Of a stretch of DNA of 13,258 nt, positions 1 through 7,392 are shown piece after piece (position 1 is the first letter of the stretch; each line of letters starts with the position of its first letter). The translations under genes were made by a program, and so were the position numbers. The stretch is from NCBI GenBank assembly GCA_003024985.2, contig PXIH01S0001553.1. One strand, 5' to 3'. The notes under the pieces are model-generated. The model was given only the letters and a program-made list of their open reading frames with translations. It ran no database searches and was not told where the DNA came from. The stretch is from Euperipatoides rowelli. Lineage: Eukaryota; Onychophora; Udeonychophora; Euonychophora; Peripatopsidae.

Positions 1-25
1 CCATCAGTGGATTCACTGCATCAAT

Positions 26-39
26 GATTATGGGCCCAG
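26..39 (+). other. Primer-binding site for half-tRNA-iMet
   Basis: The sequence GATTATGGGCCCAG is complementary, with one mismatch, to the anticodon arm of eukaryotic initiator tRNA-Met (CTGGGCCCATAACC). Drosophila copia primes minus-strand synthesis from an internal cut in this tRNA rather than from its 3' end, and its site reads GGTTATGGGCCCAG. The position, 26 bases before the gag start codon at 65, fits. This places the 5' LTR boundary within or just before the first 25 bases of the window. Confidence 0.82.
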
Positions 40-64
40 TGCTGTAATGACCAGAAGGAAAAAG

Positions 65-720
65 ATGGCTGAATCTACAAAGTATATTGTCACTAAATTA
101 GGAACAGAGAATTACTTCACCTGGAGGGTGAAAATTGAGCTTTTACTGATTAAAGACGGATTATGGAAGGTGATAGAGACCAACCCACCTACCAATACAA
201 ATGATCAATGGTATCAGAAGATTCACCAGGCACAAGCTACTATAGGACTCATGATGGAGGACAATTTACTGATAGAAATAAAAGACTGTAAAACTGCTAA
301 AGAGATGCTAACTCAGCTAAAATCCACATTTGAAAATTCAAGCTTTGGCACTCAAGTAGGCCTAATGAGAAACTTATTCAACAAAAAATACTTGTCCGGA
401 TCCCCTATGTTAGAACATGTAAACACTTAGAAAGAAATGGCAGCAAAATTGCTAGACATGGGTGAGCCAGTCTCAGACAAGTTAATATGTGCAGCCCTAC
501 TGGGAAGCCTCCCCCAGGAATATGTAAATCTAATAACCGCCATTGAAAGTCGACCAAATAACGATATCAATATAAAATTTGTACAGAGCCAGATGCTGGA
601 GGAAGCAAAAAGGTAACAATTTAGAAAAACATAAACATCAAGATAAAGCACTTTTTGTACAGAGAAACTTCACTCCGTCTAAAAGACCGTTACTTGTTTT
701 CACTGTCGACACAACTAAAG
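65..720 (+). pseudogene. gag: Copia-type Gag, broken
   Basis: Gag forms the capsid and nucleocapsid of the retrotransposon particle in the cytoplasm. The start at 65 (MAESTKYIV...) is preferred over an upstream in-frame ATG at 47, because the first conserved block (LGTENYFTWRVKIELLL, about residues 12-28) follows it as in copia/UBN2-type Gag. A TAG at 428-430 interrupts the frame. The same frame continues with MAAKLLDMGEPVSDKL and LICAALLGSLPQEY, the typical 'L..LP..Y' block, up to a TAA at 614-616. The word CFHC followed by RHN at 695-715 in the same frame looks like the first half of a CCHC zinc knuckle, ended by a TAA at 716-718. The TAG could be a mutated Trp codon (TGG), which is inference. 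Frame continuity after 616 is poor. Confidence 0.85.
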
Positions 721-812
721 AACACAAGCATTCATCAGGGTATGCAAAGCACACCAAAATACTCTAAACAAGATCCCCATGATGAGGTAAAGAAACTAGT
801 TCCAAACAATCC

Positions 813-1240
813 GTGAACATATCCCAAGTAAACTCTAATGCAGACACCATTGCTTTAGCCTGTCAAGAAGTCATGAAAAATCAAAACACTAGATGGATAT
901 TTGACGCAGGGGCATCAAGGCATATCTCTGGTGAATCAGATAAATTTGTTACACTGAGAAAAATGAGGAAGTCGAAACAGCTGATGGTGGAATGGTCAAA
1001 ATTCTTGGTGTGGGAAATTCTATATGGCACACTACTGACATTAACAATCACCCTATTACGTTCACACTTGAAAATGTATTATACGCCCCTGGAATTACAA
1101 CAAATTTGATTTCAGTTAGAGAGGTAACTCAAAAAGGGATAAAAGTGCACTTTAATCAACATGGCATAATAATAACAAGGATTCGAAATCTAATGTGGAA
1201 CTCTCTAATCAGAACTATGCAACATCACCAAAGAAAATGA
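813..1240 (+). pseudogene. pol: Copia-type protease region, frameshifted
   Basis: This is the aspartic protease part of Pol, which cuts the Gag-Pol polyprotein. The frame from 813 reads TRWIFDAGASRHISG, matching the copia protease active site (W-x-D-[ST]-G-A-[ST]-x-H), with Ala in place of the usual Ser/Thr. Near 966-975 the homology moves to another frame and continues as ETADGGMVKILGVGNS and then VLYAPGITTNLISVREVTQK, the conserved C-terminal half that precedes the integrase zinc finger. That second frame stops at 1238-1240. At least one frameshift separates the two halves, and the next domain lies in a third frame. The gap from 721 to 812 holds no recognisable motif. Confidence 0.85.
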
Positions 1241-2105
1241 AAGAAAGCAAAGAAATTCACATAAACTGTATACATCACTGGCATTAAGAACTTGGACATG
1301 TCAACTTAAGGAGAATATACACAATAAAAAATTTGAGTTTAATCAGAGACATGAACATAAATAATTAACATGATATCTGCAAGGCATGCGTCTGCTCAAA
1401 AATGACTGTGAAACCTTTTCCTTCAAATTACATAGAAAGATCAAAAAAATGTTTTGATTTACTGCACCTGGATTTATGTGGTCCAATAAAACCTATCAGT
1501 TTAGGAAAAAATAATTATGTGCTAACTATCACATGATTTTCAAGGTTCACACATGTGTTCATAATACAATTCATAACAGAGAACACCAATAGATTTGGAA
1601 GGAAACACATGGCCATCAGAATTGATGGGGGAGGGAAATTCGTCAATAATGACTTAGATATTTTTTTTCAACAAAATGGCATAAGGCATCAAACCACCGT
1701 CACACACTCCCCTTCCCAGATTGGGGTGGCTGAGAGGTTAAATAGAACACTTTTTATAAAGTACTCGGTGCTTACTTATGGAATCAAATACTCCAAAATA
1801 CCTATGGGGAGAAACAGTGTGTTATGCAGCCTACACAAAAAATAGAACACACACCAAAGCACACGGAAAACACCGTACAAACTATGGTTTGATAGAAAAC
1901 CTACTGTAAAACATTTAAAAATGTTACTACCACATTCCAGATTTCAAGAGAACTAAGTTAGACCACACTGCACAGGAAGGCATCTTTATTGGTTACAGTA
2001 TCCATCAACGAGGTTACAAAATCTATCAACCAACAACCAGAAATGTGATAACCAGCAGAGGTGTATTTTTCACAGGAAGATTCCCAAATAAAAATGATCT
2101 TGACA
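1237..2105 (+). pseudogene. pol: Copia-type integrase (zinc finger, catalytic core, C-terminal part), broken
   Basis: Integrase joins the cDNA copy to host DNA in the nucleus. The frame from 1237 gives the HHCC finger as HHWH, stop, ELGHVNLRRI, stop, CKACVCSK (stops at 1285 and 1366). It continues as FDLLHLDLCGPIKPISLGKN, which holds the first catalytic Asp, then a TGA at 1534. From 1555 it continues with the second Asp in IRIDGGGKF, where the usual 'DNGGEF' has Lys for Glu, and with THSPSQIGVAERLNRTLF, which holds the catalytic Glu. The stretch between the first and second Asp is about 15-20 residues shorter than usual. After 1802 the homology passes through two more frames: ETVCYAAYTKNRTH, then TPYKLWFDRKP, then from 1962 TAQEGIFIGYSIHQRGYKIY, ending near 2105. 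Confidence 0.88.
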
Positions 2106-2342
2106 CAGAAACTACTTGAAGTTGAGTTTGGTTCTTGACAAAATAACACACCTAAAGACACATATTGCTCTTGAGATCACAGACAACAAAATGAAAATAG
2201 TTCTCAAATAACTACTGAAGAGAATTTTCAGAAGATCTGAAAGACTCGAACAAGGGAATTCCTCCCGAAAGATTTTATTTAACCAGAACTTTTTTTTCCT
2301 TCACAGATACTCTAACAGAAATAAATGAAAAATAGAGGAAAT
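2106..2342 (+). other. Integrase-to-RT link joined to the polypurine tract; RT/RNase H missing
   Basis: A short frame around 2234-2275 reads DLKDSNKGIPPERF. It resembles the basic/proline link (R-x-S-x-R-x-x-K-G-x-P-P-x-R) that lies between integrase and reverse transcriptase in insect copia-like Pol. Instead of RT, the next 50-70 bases lead straight to a purine run (2327-2341, one pyrimidine) that ends one base before the 3' LTR. That run is the expected polypurine tract priming plus-strand synthesis. The missing RT and RNase H must have been lost by an internal deletion, whose breakpoint I place between about 2280 and 2327. Confidence 0.6.
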
Positions 2343-2846
2343 TGTTGGGGAAATTATGTATATTCTATTGTTATTTTTTATGCAATCTTTTATTTTTAAT
2401 TTCCTCAACCTAATTTTTAAATAACACCCTACGTTTAACATGCATTCCAAATATTTTGTCATTTATATTCGGTTATTTATTTTAATATTTAGTAATAATT
2501 CCACCAGATGGCGATTATTGTTTTTACTTTATGCATTATGTGATTTTTATAGCGGGAAAATTTTGCCTGATCGATGCCATGATTTTCAACATGTAAAAGT
2601 TTCAAGTAGTAGAGTAGAATGAAATTTAGTTTGTTTGAAATCAGATACTGATAGTTTAAGATGAGTTTATTGTTGTGTATTAAAAATGATAAAAATTCCT
2701 GGCAAAAAACTGAGAATCTGCAGTGAATGAGGTAACGAACATTTTTACTTTTTGGCATGTATATTGAGTATAATACACGTTTATATTATAAATTTTACTC
2801 CGAGATGATAAGAAAATAAATTTTTCTGTTTAAAGCACTGCATGAT
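2343..2846 (+). repeat. 3' LTR of the copia element (right end uncertain)
   Basis: The LTR begins TGTTGGGG directly after the polypurine tract, the usual start for copia LTRs. It is A+T-rich and without coding potential. A TATA-like stretch lies near 2781-2793, and an AATAAA poly(A) signal lies at 2815-2820, in the order expected for U3 and R. No clear CA end or target-site duplication can be fixed. An end near 2846 is only suggested by the word CACTGCAT (2836-2843), which also occurs just before the primer-binding site (14-21). A CTCF-like word sits at 2501-2517. Confidence 0.6.
2501..2517 (+). promoter_or_regulatory. CTCF-like word in the copia LTR
   Basis: CCACCAGATGGCGATTA resembles the CTCF core as known in animals (CCA-x-x-AG-[AG]-TGGCG-...). 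It lies 158 bases into the 3' LTR. This is motif resemblance only. A single match of this length may be chance. Confidence 0.3.
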
Positions 2847-3348
2847 AGATTCATGTTTTTTAATTAAATGTCAATATTATCTATTGATGAGTTTCATACG
2901 TTTGTAACACTAGAAGTGTTGAAGTATTGCTACTTATTCACGTTGTGGGGGAAAACGTTTTGAGTTTTCCATGTCTAGACTTTATAGTCTGAAGTTATAC
3001 TATAATAGGTATAAATTGTTTAGTCCCCTGAGAGGGTTAAGATAGACACACTAACCTATAACAAAATGAATTACTATACTGAGCATGTTTATTAAACACT
3101 TAAAAATATGCCTGGAGAAATATCTAAATGTATTTATATCGTATTCTGTATGCCACGTTAACAAAACCTGAACAATATCAGAAGACGGCATGAAAAAGGA
3201 TGCACGAGCTGCGGAAATTTCCTTCTTACATTTTATCCTTCGAAAGTTGAGAAAAGGATATAGAACAATGGAATAAGAGATATCTAACTGCTAAAGGCCT
3301 CCCGTTGAAAGCCAGTGGTTTATTCATATCGTTACTCAATATGGCAAA
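2847..3348. other. Non-coding junction between the two LTR elements, with small hairpins and a coding scrap
   Basis: No gene is recognised here. Two adjacent perfect hairpins are present: 2950-2970 (stem of 7, GGAAAAC/GTTTTCC) and 2977-2990 (stem of 5). They are followed by an LTR-like segment at 3001-3034. From 3190 to 3276 a short frame (DARAAEISFLHFILRKLRKG...TME) ends in a stop. It appears to continue in another frame from 3278 (RYLTAKGLPLKASGLFISLL). It may be a scrap of a transposon or host protein that I cannot identify. Confidence 0.4.
3001..3034 (+). repeat. LTR-like segment of the gypsy element, left copy
   Basis: This segment aligns with 4689-4722 with few mismatches. TATAATA, then TATAAATTG, then TTAGTCCC and GAGAG occur in the same order. 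It lies before the integrase remnant and the other copy lies after it, as expected for the two LTRs. The TATAAATT word is a plausible promoter TATA box. The similarity fades after about 3035. The right copy is cut short at the same point, so the full LTR length is unknown. Confidence 0.5.
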
Positions 3349-4282
3349 GCAGTTGCCGTTAGGATTAACGAACTACAGTTGCTTCACAAATCTCAGACTC
3401 CCATGATGATAACAAAAATAAGCCACCCGATGAAATTAATAGGAATAGACTTTATGGGTCGATGTCCCAGAAGGGGCAAAATATATACTAGTCAAATATA
3501 TACTTCTCCAAATGGGTCAAAATTCATCCACTTCATAACAGCTTTACAACTACCATCGCAAAATACTAAGGGATATGTTCTGCCGCTATAGAATACCAGA
3601 ACACATATCAGACAATGGACCACAATTCATCTCCTTGAGTGTATAAAGATCTTTGTAAGTTGTGGAAGGTGATACCCAGCCACACAACAAGATACCAGTC
3701 GATAAAAGCGTTTAAGGAATACGATCACTGTGAATGGGACAGGGTGTTACCACAATTTGCCCTAGCTATCCAGACATCGAAACACACTACAACGGGGTTC
3801 ACCCCAACAAAACTGTTCCTAGGAAGAGAGAGATAAACCTTCCATGGGATACCACATGCAAAATTGGTGCCCAGAAAAACAATATCAGTGTACAAGAGCA
3901 AGCTGAAGAATTAGAAAGAGAAATGACAGACATATATAAGATAGTAAAACAATATTCAGAGAAAGAACAGCTCATACAAAAGCAAGGGTATGATAAAAAC
4001 ACAAAACCGAGGTCATTCAATATAGGAGATATAGTAACGGTCACAAAACATAGCTTATCTAATTCACAAAAAGGGTACACCTCAAAATTTGAAGATAGTT
4101 GGTCAGGACCATTTACCATAAAAAAAAATGAGTTAGTCTACGAATTAGCAGACAGCAAAAACAAAAGCATAGGCACTTATAATCTAGTAAACACAGATAA
4201 ATACAACACGGAACAAGGTTATAGAAACACAAACCTTATCGTGAAACCCGACAAAAGGAAGATACACAAAGAACTTGAGTAG
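3349..4282 (+). pseudogene. pol: Gypsy-type integrase with GPY/F domain, broken
   Basis: The homology starts with LLHKSQTPMM and MKLIGIDFMGRCPR (first catalytic Asp), moves to another frame for FSKWVKIHPLHNSF, and returns for RIPEHISDNGPQF (second Asp). From 3639 it reads VYKDLCKLWKVIPSHTTRYQ. The usual block with the catalytic Glu (normally 'HPQANG.VER.NRTL') is missing. The frame resumes at FKEYDHCEWDRVLPQFALAI and KHTTTGFTPTKLFLGRE, shifts frame near 3820-3836, and continues as INLPWDTT. The C-terminal part has NIGDIVTVTKHSLSN, KFEDSWSGPFTIKKNELVYEL (GPF motif at about 4108) and ends in TAG at 4280-4282. At least four frame changes and the lost Glu make it inactive. The cysteines of the zinc finger are not visible upstream. 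Confidence 0.88.
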
Positions 4283-4688
4283 TAAATGAGATTGAGTCAT
4301 GGGAGATAATGTAACAAAAGCCTAAAACCCTGTATAAAAACATCAAATATACAAACAAAACCCAAACTCAATAATCATGAATAGTAAATTAAAGTATGCT
4401 ATACCAAATAAAAGGTCCAAGCTAAGACAAGTCAACACCCCTTGTGCTTACCAACACAAAAAAGGGAGTACCTCAACAAGTACAAAAAAAAAAGTTTTTT
4501 CTCCATGAAACAAGAAAACATGGGAATAGATTATACAGAGTTTAATTGTTATTGTTGCAGTTGTAGAAGGTTATCCAGTCATAGAAATTTTAAATGTTAC
4601 ATTCGTTGAAAATCTAGTTGTTTATTAGCCAGCTCCCTGGACATTAAAACCAAAAGATCAGGAGCCTGACTCATTCGGCCGGGGGGAG
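4283..4688 (+). other. 3' untranslated part of the gypsy element with polypurine tract
   Basis: No gene is recognised between the integrase stop and the right LTR. The stretch is A-rich on the + strand and contains an A10/T6 run near 4487-4500. Frames that hint at a reading end (LIRPGG near 4670-4686) are too short to name. The run GGGGGGAG at 4681-4688, just before the LTR-like segment, is a good polypurine tract. No env-like frame is visible. Confidence 0.45.
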
Positions 4689-4722
4689 TATAATACATAT
4701 AAATTGGTTAGTCCCACGAGAG
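4687..4722 (+). repeat. Start of the gypsy right LTR, truncated
   Basis: The segment opens AGTATAATACATATAAATTG directly after a G-rich polypurine tract. Several insect gypsy-group LTRs also open with AGT. It matches the left copy at 3001-3034. It is cut at about 4722, where the sequence passes into the GTCCCG repeat, so a later insertion or deletion removed the rest of the LTR. Confidence 0.5.
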
Positions 4723-4723
4723 T

Positions 4724-4835
4724 AGGGATCCCATTCGTCCCGTTTTGCCCGGGACAGTCCCGTTTTTCAAGATACAGTCCCGGTGTCCCCAGAGAATGCT
4801 TTGGGACTTGATAATGTCCCGTTTTTCAAAGAATA
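4724..4835. repeat. Tandem ~20-bp GTCCCG repeat
   Basis: GTCCCG occurs at 4737, 4757, 4777 and 4816. The first three starts are exactly 20 bases apart. The fourth is 39 bases on, with a decayed unit (19 bases, 4797-4815) between. Units 2 and 5 share GTCCCGTTTTTCAA. Unit 1 ends in the palindromic TGCCCGGGACA. The left edge, TAGGG followed by CCATTCGTCCCG, recalls a repeat end I have seen widely in animal genomes (TAGGGTGACCATACGTCCCG). That recollection is unverified. The block may be its own element, or the 3' tail of the - strand LINE that follows. Confidence 0.6.
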
Positions 4836-4903
4836 ATTCATTTTCGCTATTTGAAGTATCAATTGTTTATTTATTTTACTATTTTTTAGAATTAATTTAG
4901 CCA

Positions 4904-5199
4904 TTAAACAAACAAAAAAGAATANATAGAATTGGGATACTTAACAAAAAAAGATTTAGAATAGTTTATTAAAAGAGATACTCTTCGGTCACATAGAGAG
5001 GATAAATTAAGAAGTCTTAAGGCATCGATATAAGGAATATGCCTGCCAACGATGATTCCCAAAGCCTTTTTCTGAACAGATTCAATTAGATTGATTTGAT
5101 TCACAGTAATAGCAGAGGAACAAACTGGTGAGCAGTATTCAAGGCAAGGTCTAATGAATGTGATAAAAAATATGTTTGAGTGTTTTCTGATCTCATCTG
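4904..5199 (-). pseudogene. LINE ORF2, reverse transcriptase C-terminal segment
   Basis: The - strand frame reads LSDEIRKHSN, FITFIRPCLEYCSPVCSS, INLIESVQKKALGIIVG, PYIDALRLLNLSSLCDRR. This is the hallmark of the region after the RT palm in Jockey/CR1/I-type LINEs: 'P.LEY.S.VW' followed by 'LE.VQ..A.R.I' and 'Y..RL..L.L..L..RR'. Cys replaces the usual Trp after SPV. The frame ends at the stop at 4904-4906 and crosses one ambiguous base at 4925. The upstream palm domain with its catalytic aspartates is absent. This part of RT follows the thumb and is of unclear function. Confidence 0.82.
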
Positions 5200-5223
5200 A
5201 AAGTTCATGTCTCCAACCACCAA

Positions 5224-5304
5224 AATATAGTCATGAAACCCGAAACCCGTTTGCATTAAATCCAATAGACTCTTCTTATTATCGGATAGAACATTTTTTT
5301 CCAT
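5224..5304 (-). pseudogene. Possible LINE endonuclease C-terminal scrap
   Basis: The - strand frame reads NKKSLLDLMQTGFGFHDYI. In LINE AP-endonucleases the 'GDFN' motif is often followed by a similar stretch ('...LLDLL.SFGF...I..PTR'). It lies between the endonuclease N-terminus and the RT C-terminus, as expected for a partly deleted ORF2. The following residues (VVGDMNF) look like the GD-N motif but come in the wrong order and are probably chance. The assignment rests on about 20 residues. Confidence 0.35.
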
Positions 5305-5405
5305 AATAAAGTAAGACGAAACTTTTCTTCATAAAAACAAACTAAACCAAAATATGATTGACATTTTTCGATTATAACCTTACATTTGAAAACTCATTGT
5401 TGATA

Positions 5406-5439
5406 CCCTAATACAATTTGAGGCCCTAATACAATTTGA
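5406..5439. repeat. Perfect 16-bp direct repeat at the LINE deletion junction
   Basis: CCCTAATACAATTTGA occurs at 5406-5421 and again at 5424-5439, two bases apart (period 18). It lies directly after the point where the endonuclease homology of ORF2 ends. It may be a small duplication made when the element was deleted or repaired. Confidence 0.85.
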
Positions 5440-5444
5440 CTGAA

Positions 5445-5621
5445 TCACCAGAAATTGGCCGTTATTAGACAAATCATTTTAGAACTCGCGCATAACTTTG
5501 TTTATTGCAGGCAAACCACAAAAGCATTTAAAGAGTCGATCAATACCAATAATTTCTTAAACTTCGTTTTCGCATTCAAGCCTTGTACGTTAAATGATAA
5601 AATTTTAAATAAATGTTGCAT
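5445..5621 (-). pseudogene. LINE ORF2, AP-endonuclease N-terminus with stop in the active site
   Basis: The - strand ATG at 5621-5619 opens MQHLFKILSFNVQGLNAKTK, then LIDSLNAFVVCLQ, a TAA (5504-5502), then TKLCASSKM. This matches the start of LINE endonucleases: 'IL.WN..GL..K' (catalytic Asn) and 'D.I.LQETKL' (catalytic Glu). The TAA sits exactly where the Glu of QETKL should be, a single change from GAA. The enzyme nicks genomic DNA to prime target-site reverse transcription. Homology fades after the TGA at 5447-5445. The ATG is preceded by a T-rich stretch without features. Confidence 0.75.
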
Positions 5622-5977
5622 TTTCAATAACAGGAAGACAAAAAAAAAAACTTACCAGTAACTTCCGATGGAAATAAAACAAAACAGGGAAAAAATCGAA
5701 GACTACCTTAGCTCTTCATATGAATCCAAAACCTTAAACGCAAATCTTTCAACCAAGCCTAACACTACTTCTTCCGATGCTTAGATCCAACTGCAGCATC
5801 AGGATTATCACACCTCTCTTCGTCCTTTCACGTATCAACCAATGAGCCATCTTTCCCCGCTTGATCACCAGCCCTAATTTCGATCATTCCAGGTATAAGC
5901 ACAGGAAAAGCCACGATATATAACTCATTCAGTTTCATAAGCGACATCCTTCCGATCATCATTAACACAACCATTAT
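5622..5977 (-). other. Degenerate end of LINE ORF1 and spacer before ORF2
   Basis: Past the stop at 5980-5978 on the - strand, the same frame continues with one further stop, through GDQAGKDGSLVDT and KDEERCDNPDAAVGSKHRKK, to a TAG at about 5780. The acidic and basic composition suggests a decayed ORF1 C-terminus, but this is weak. From 5780 to 5622 the sequence holds a T12-like run near 5640 (- strand) and no recognisable motif. Confidence 0.3.
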
Positions 5978-6958
5978 TCAAGCATACTTGTAATATTCTT
6001 GAGGCGAAACAACTAAATCAGGATCATCCATTGTAGACTGTGTGTCTGTAAGATAAAAAGCATCATACTCCATATCCTCACTCTGCGAATAGTCTTGAGC
6101 AACATCCTCAAACATTTGCTTGTAGACCAGCTTGGGAGCACTCACTTTGCTCGCATAAGTAATTTTACAGGAGTGGGTATCCTCCATCATCTTTCTACAA
6201 TTGCCACAAAACTTCAACTTGCACTCGTTAGCAACATGTCCCACCAGGGCACACGTAAAACAGGTTTTTTTGCTTTCCTTTGATTTTAAAAAATATTTTA
6301 CATTTCCAAAGGACAGATGCACGGGCAAATCATTAATTTTGACTTCAGGTAGCATTCTAATTTTGAAAGTCACTGGCACAACCTCACAAAGGACACCACC
6401 TGATAGCTTCACAGAAGTTGCCTTCAAATTTTCAACAGCACCATGCTTGCTAAAAAGCTCCTCCAACTTCAACTTAGCCAATTGTATTGACAAATTATCA
6501 GCTAGAACTTCAATGGTGGTAGGCTNAATCATCTCAGTAATAAAGTTCACAACCGCACCATGGAGACGTAAAATTCACCATAAACTCATTCACATTAAAA
6601 TCCTGGACAAACATAAACAGTTTTTCATTTTGCCTAACAGTGTTTTGTCTAATAAACTTCAGAAATCCACTTTTTAACAAATGGTTCATAAAAGACTTAA
6701 TGCATACCTTATGAAAGCTACTGTCATTATGTAAAGCGACGATTACTATGTTATCTCCCAATAGTGGAATAAAGGCTTAGACCAAAATGCCATTCGGTCA
6801 GCAAAACGCTCTCTCCGCAGCAAATAATCCTGGGAATTAACAATGCCAGATTCGACGGAACTCGGATTTTCACCATGAACACTGAAGTTAGCAGAACTTT
6901 CATTGCCCCGCGCGTTCTTATTACCGTTATCACTCCATTGCTGTGAAAAACTCATCAT
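5978..6958 (-). pseudogene. LINE ORF1, zinc-knuckle RNA-binding protein, frameshifted
   Basis: ORF1 proteins bind element RNA in the cytoplasm and help form the RNP. Three - strand frames join end to end. 6958-6746 holds a polar N-terminus ending DRMAFWSKPLFHYW. 6761-6534 holds GDNIVIVALHNDSSF, RQNEKLFMFVQDFNVNEF. 6550-5978 holds TTIEVLADNLSIQLAKLKLE, LPVHLSFGNVKYFLKS, then CFTCALVGHVANEC, a perfect C-x2-C-x4-H-x4-C knuckle. A second C-x2-C...H-x-C group follows (CGNCRKMMEDTHSC). The tail is acidic. Frameshifts lie near 6755 and 6545, and one ambiguous base is at 6526. Total length (about 320 residues) suits Jockey/I-type ORF1. The middle block may be an RRM-like fold, which is inference. Confidence 0.8.
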
Positions 6959-7080
6959 AACTTTTGTAAATTAACACTGTCGAACGACAGCCACACCCAC
7001 CAACACAACGCACAAGGTTACCAGAACCAGCTCAAAACTCAAGCTGTGAAGTCTCGAAATGCCAAGCGTGGAATGCCTAG
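6959..7080 (-). other. Probable LINE 5' untranslated region
   Basis: This stretch before the ORF1 ATG (- strand) has higher G+C than its right-hand flank and no coding potential. The composition changes sharply at about 7081, where a T10 run and TA-rich DNA begin. I take that as the approximate 5' end of the element. Jockey-type LINEs carry internal promoters in such leaders, but no defined motif is visible here. Confidence 0.4.
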
Positions 7081-7392
7081 GTTTTTTTTTTATATACAAT
7101 ATACTATATATATATAGCGGTTCCGCATGGCGCTCTTGGTGTAGCTTTTTTATAATTCCTATTTCAACTCGTTGGTTAAAATCCTATATTTGTCGCCAAT
7201 ACAGTATGTGAGGTATTGATCACAATAAACACTATAAATTATACAGACACATTATATATAAATATACAAAAATACACACAAACACAAACTGTATATATAT
7301 ATATATATCACCCAAATATATACACTGTATATAGGCTACGCTACAGTATCAAATTGAAAAATACAAATTTACAGTACAGTAATTGTACTGTA
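7081..7392. repeat. TA-rich low-complexity tract with a perfect hairpin
   Basis: A T10 run at about 7082-7091 and TA-rich DNA lie at the left. A (TA)n run of 17 bases is at 7292-7308. A perfect hairpin lies at 7370-7392 (TACAGTAC, loop of 7, GTACTGTA). The word TACAGTA/TACTGTA occurs four times here (7200, 7342, 7370, 7386). No gene is supported. Confidence 0.75.

Larger units (their letters stand above)
1..2846 (+). mobile_element. Ty1/copia LTR retrotransposon, internally deleted, 5' LTR largely outside the window
   Basis: The order seen is primer-binding site, gag, protease, integrase zinc finger, integrase core, integrase-to-RT link, polypurine tract and 3' LTR. Integrase standing before the RT position is diagnostic of Ty1/copia rather than Ty3/gypsy. 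The coding region carries several in-frame stops and at least four frame changes. The RT and RNase H domains, normally about 2 kb, are missing between about 2280 and 2327. The copy therefore cannot move by itself. The right end is uncertain, because only the start of the 3' LTR is well defined. The first 23 bases may be the end of the 5' LTR or leader; an 8-base word (14-21) recurs at 2836-2843, which is weak support for an LTR end near 2846. Confidence 0.88.
2994..4722 (+). mobile_element. Ty3/gypsy LTR retrotransposon remnant
   Basis: The body is a gypsy-type integrase (3349-4282). It is bounded on the left by an LTR-like segment (3001-3034) and on the right by a purine-rich tract and a similar segment (4687-4722). 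The two segments share TATAATA, TATAAATTG and TTAGTCCC in the same order and spacing. Gag, protease, RT and RNase H are absent, so most of the element has been deleted. The right LTR stops at about 4722, where the GTCCCG repeat begins. The left boundary is uncertain. Confidence 0.65.
4836..7080 (-). mobile_element. Non-LTR retrotransposon (Jockey/I/CR1-type LINE), internally deleted
   Basis: Read on the - strand, the order is 5' UTR (7080-6959), ORF1 with zinc knuckle (6958-5978), a degenerate spacer, an AP-endonuclease N-terminus (5621-5445), an endonuclease scrap (5304-5224) and an RT C-terminus (5199-4904). Two ORFs with an N-terminal AP-endonuclease define this group of LINEs. The RT catalytic core (including FADD) is missing, so the copy is dead. 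Full-length relatives are about 4-6 kb; only about 2.2 kb remains. No poly(A) is seen at the 3' end. The 3' end could lie at about 4836 or, if the GTCCCG block belongs to it, at 4724. Confidence 0.82.

Noticed and set aside
2440-2758. Short open frames on both strands in the copia LTR
   Set aside because: They overlap each other in LTR sequence and have A+T-driven composition with no recognisable domain.
3799-4119. 106-codon open frame on the - strand
   Set aside because: It is antisense to the gypsy integrase C-terminus and has no motifs of its own.
5185-5230. VVGDMNF as the endonuclease GDxN motif
   Set aside because: It falls after, not before, the segment that normally follows GDFN, and that frame overlaps the RT-like frame; chance is more likely.
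6095-6677. Open frames on the + strand across 6095-6677
   Set aside because: They are antisense to LINE ORF1, whose zinc-knuckle and other motifs are on the - strand.
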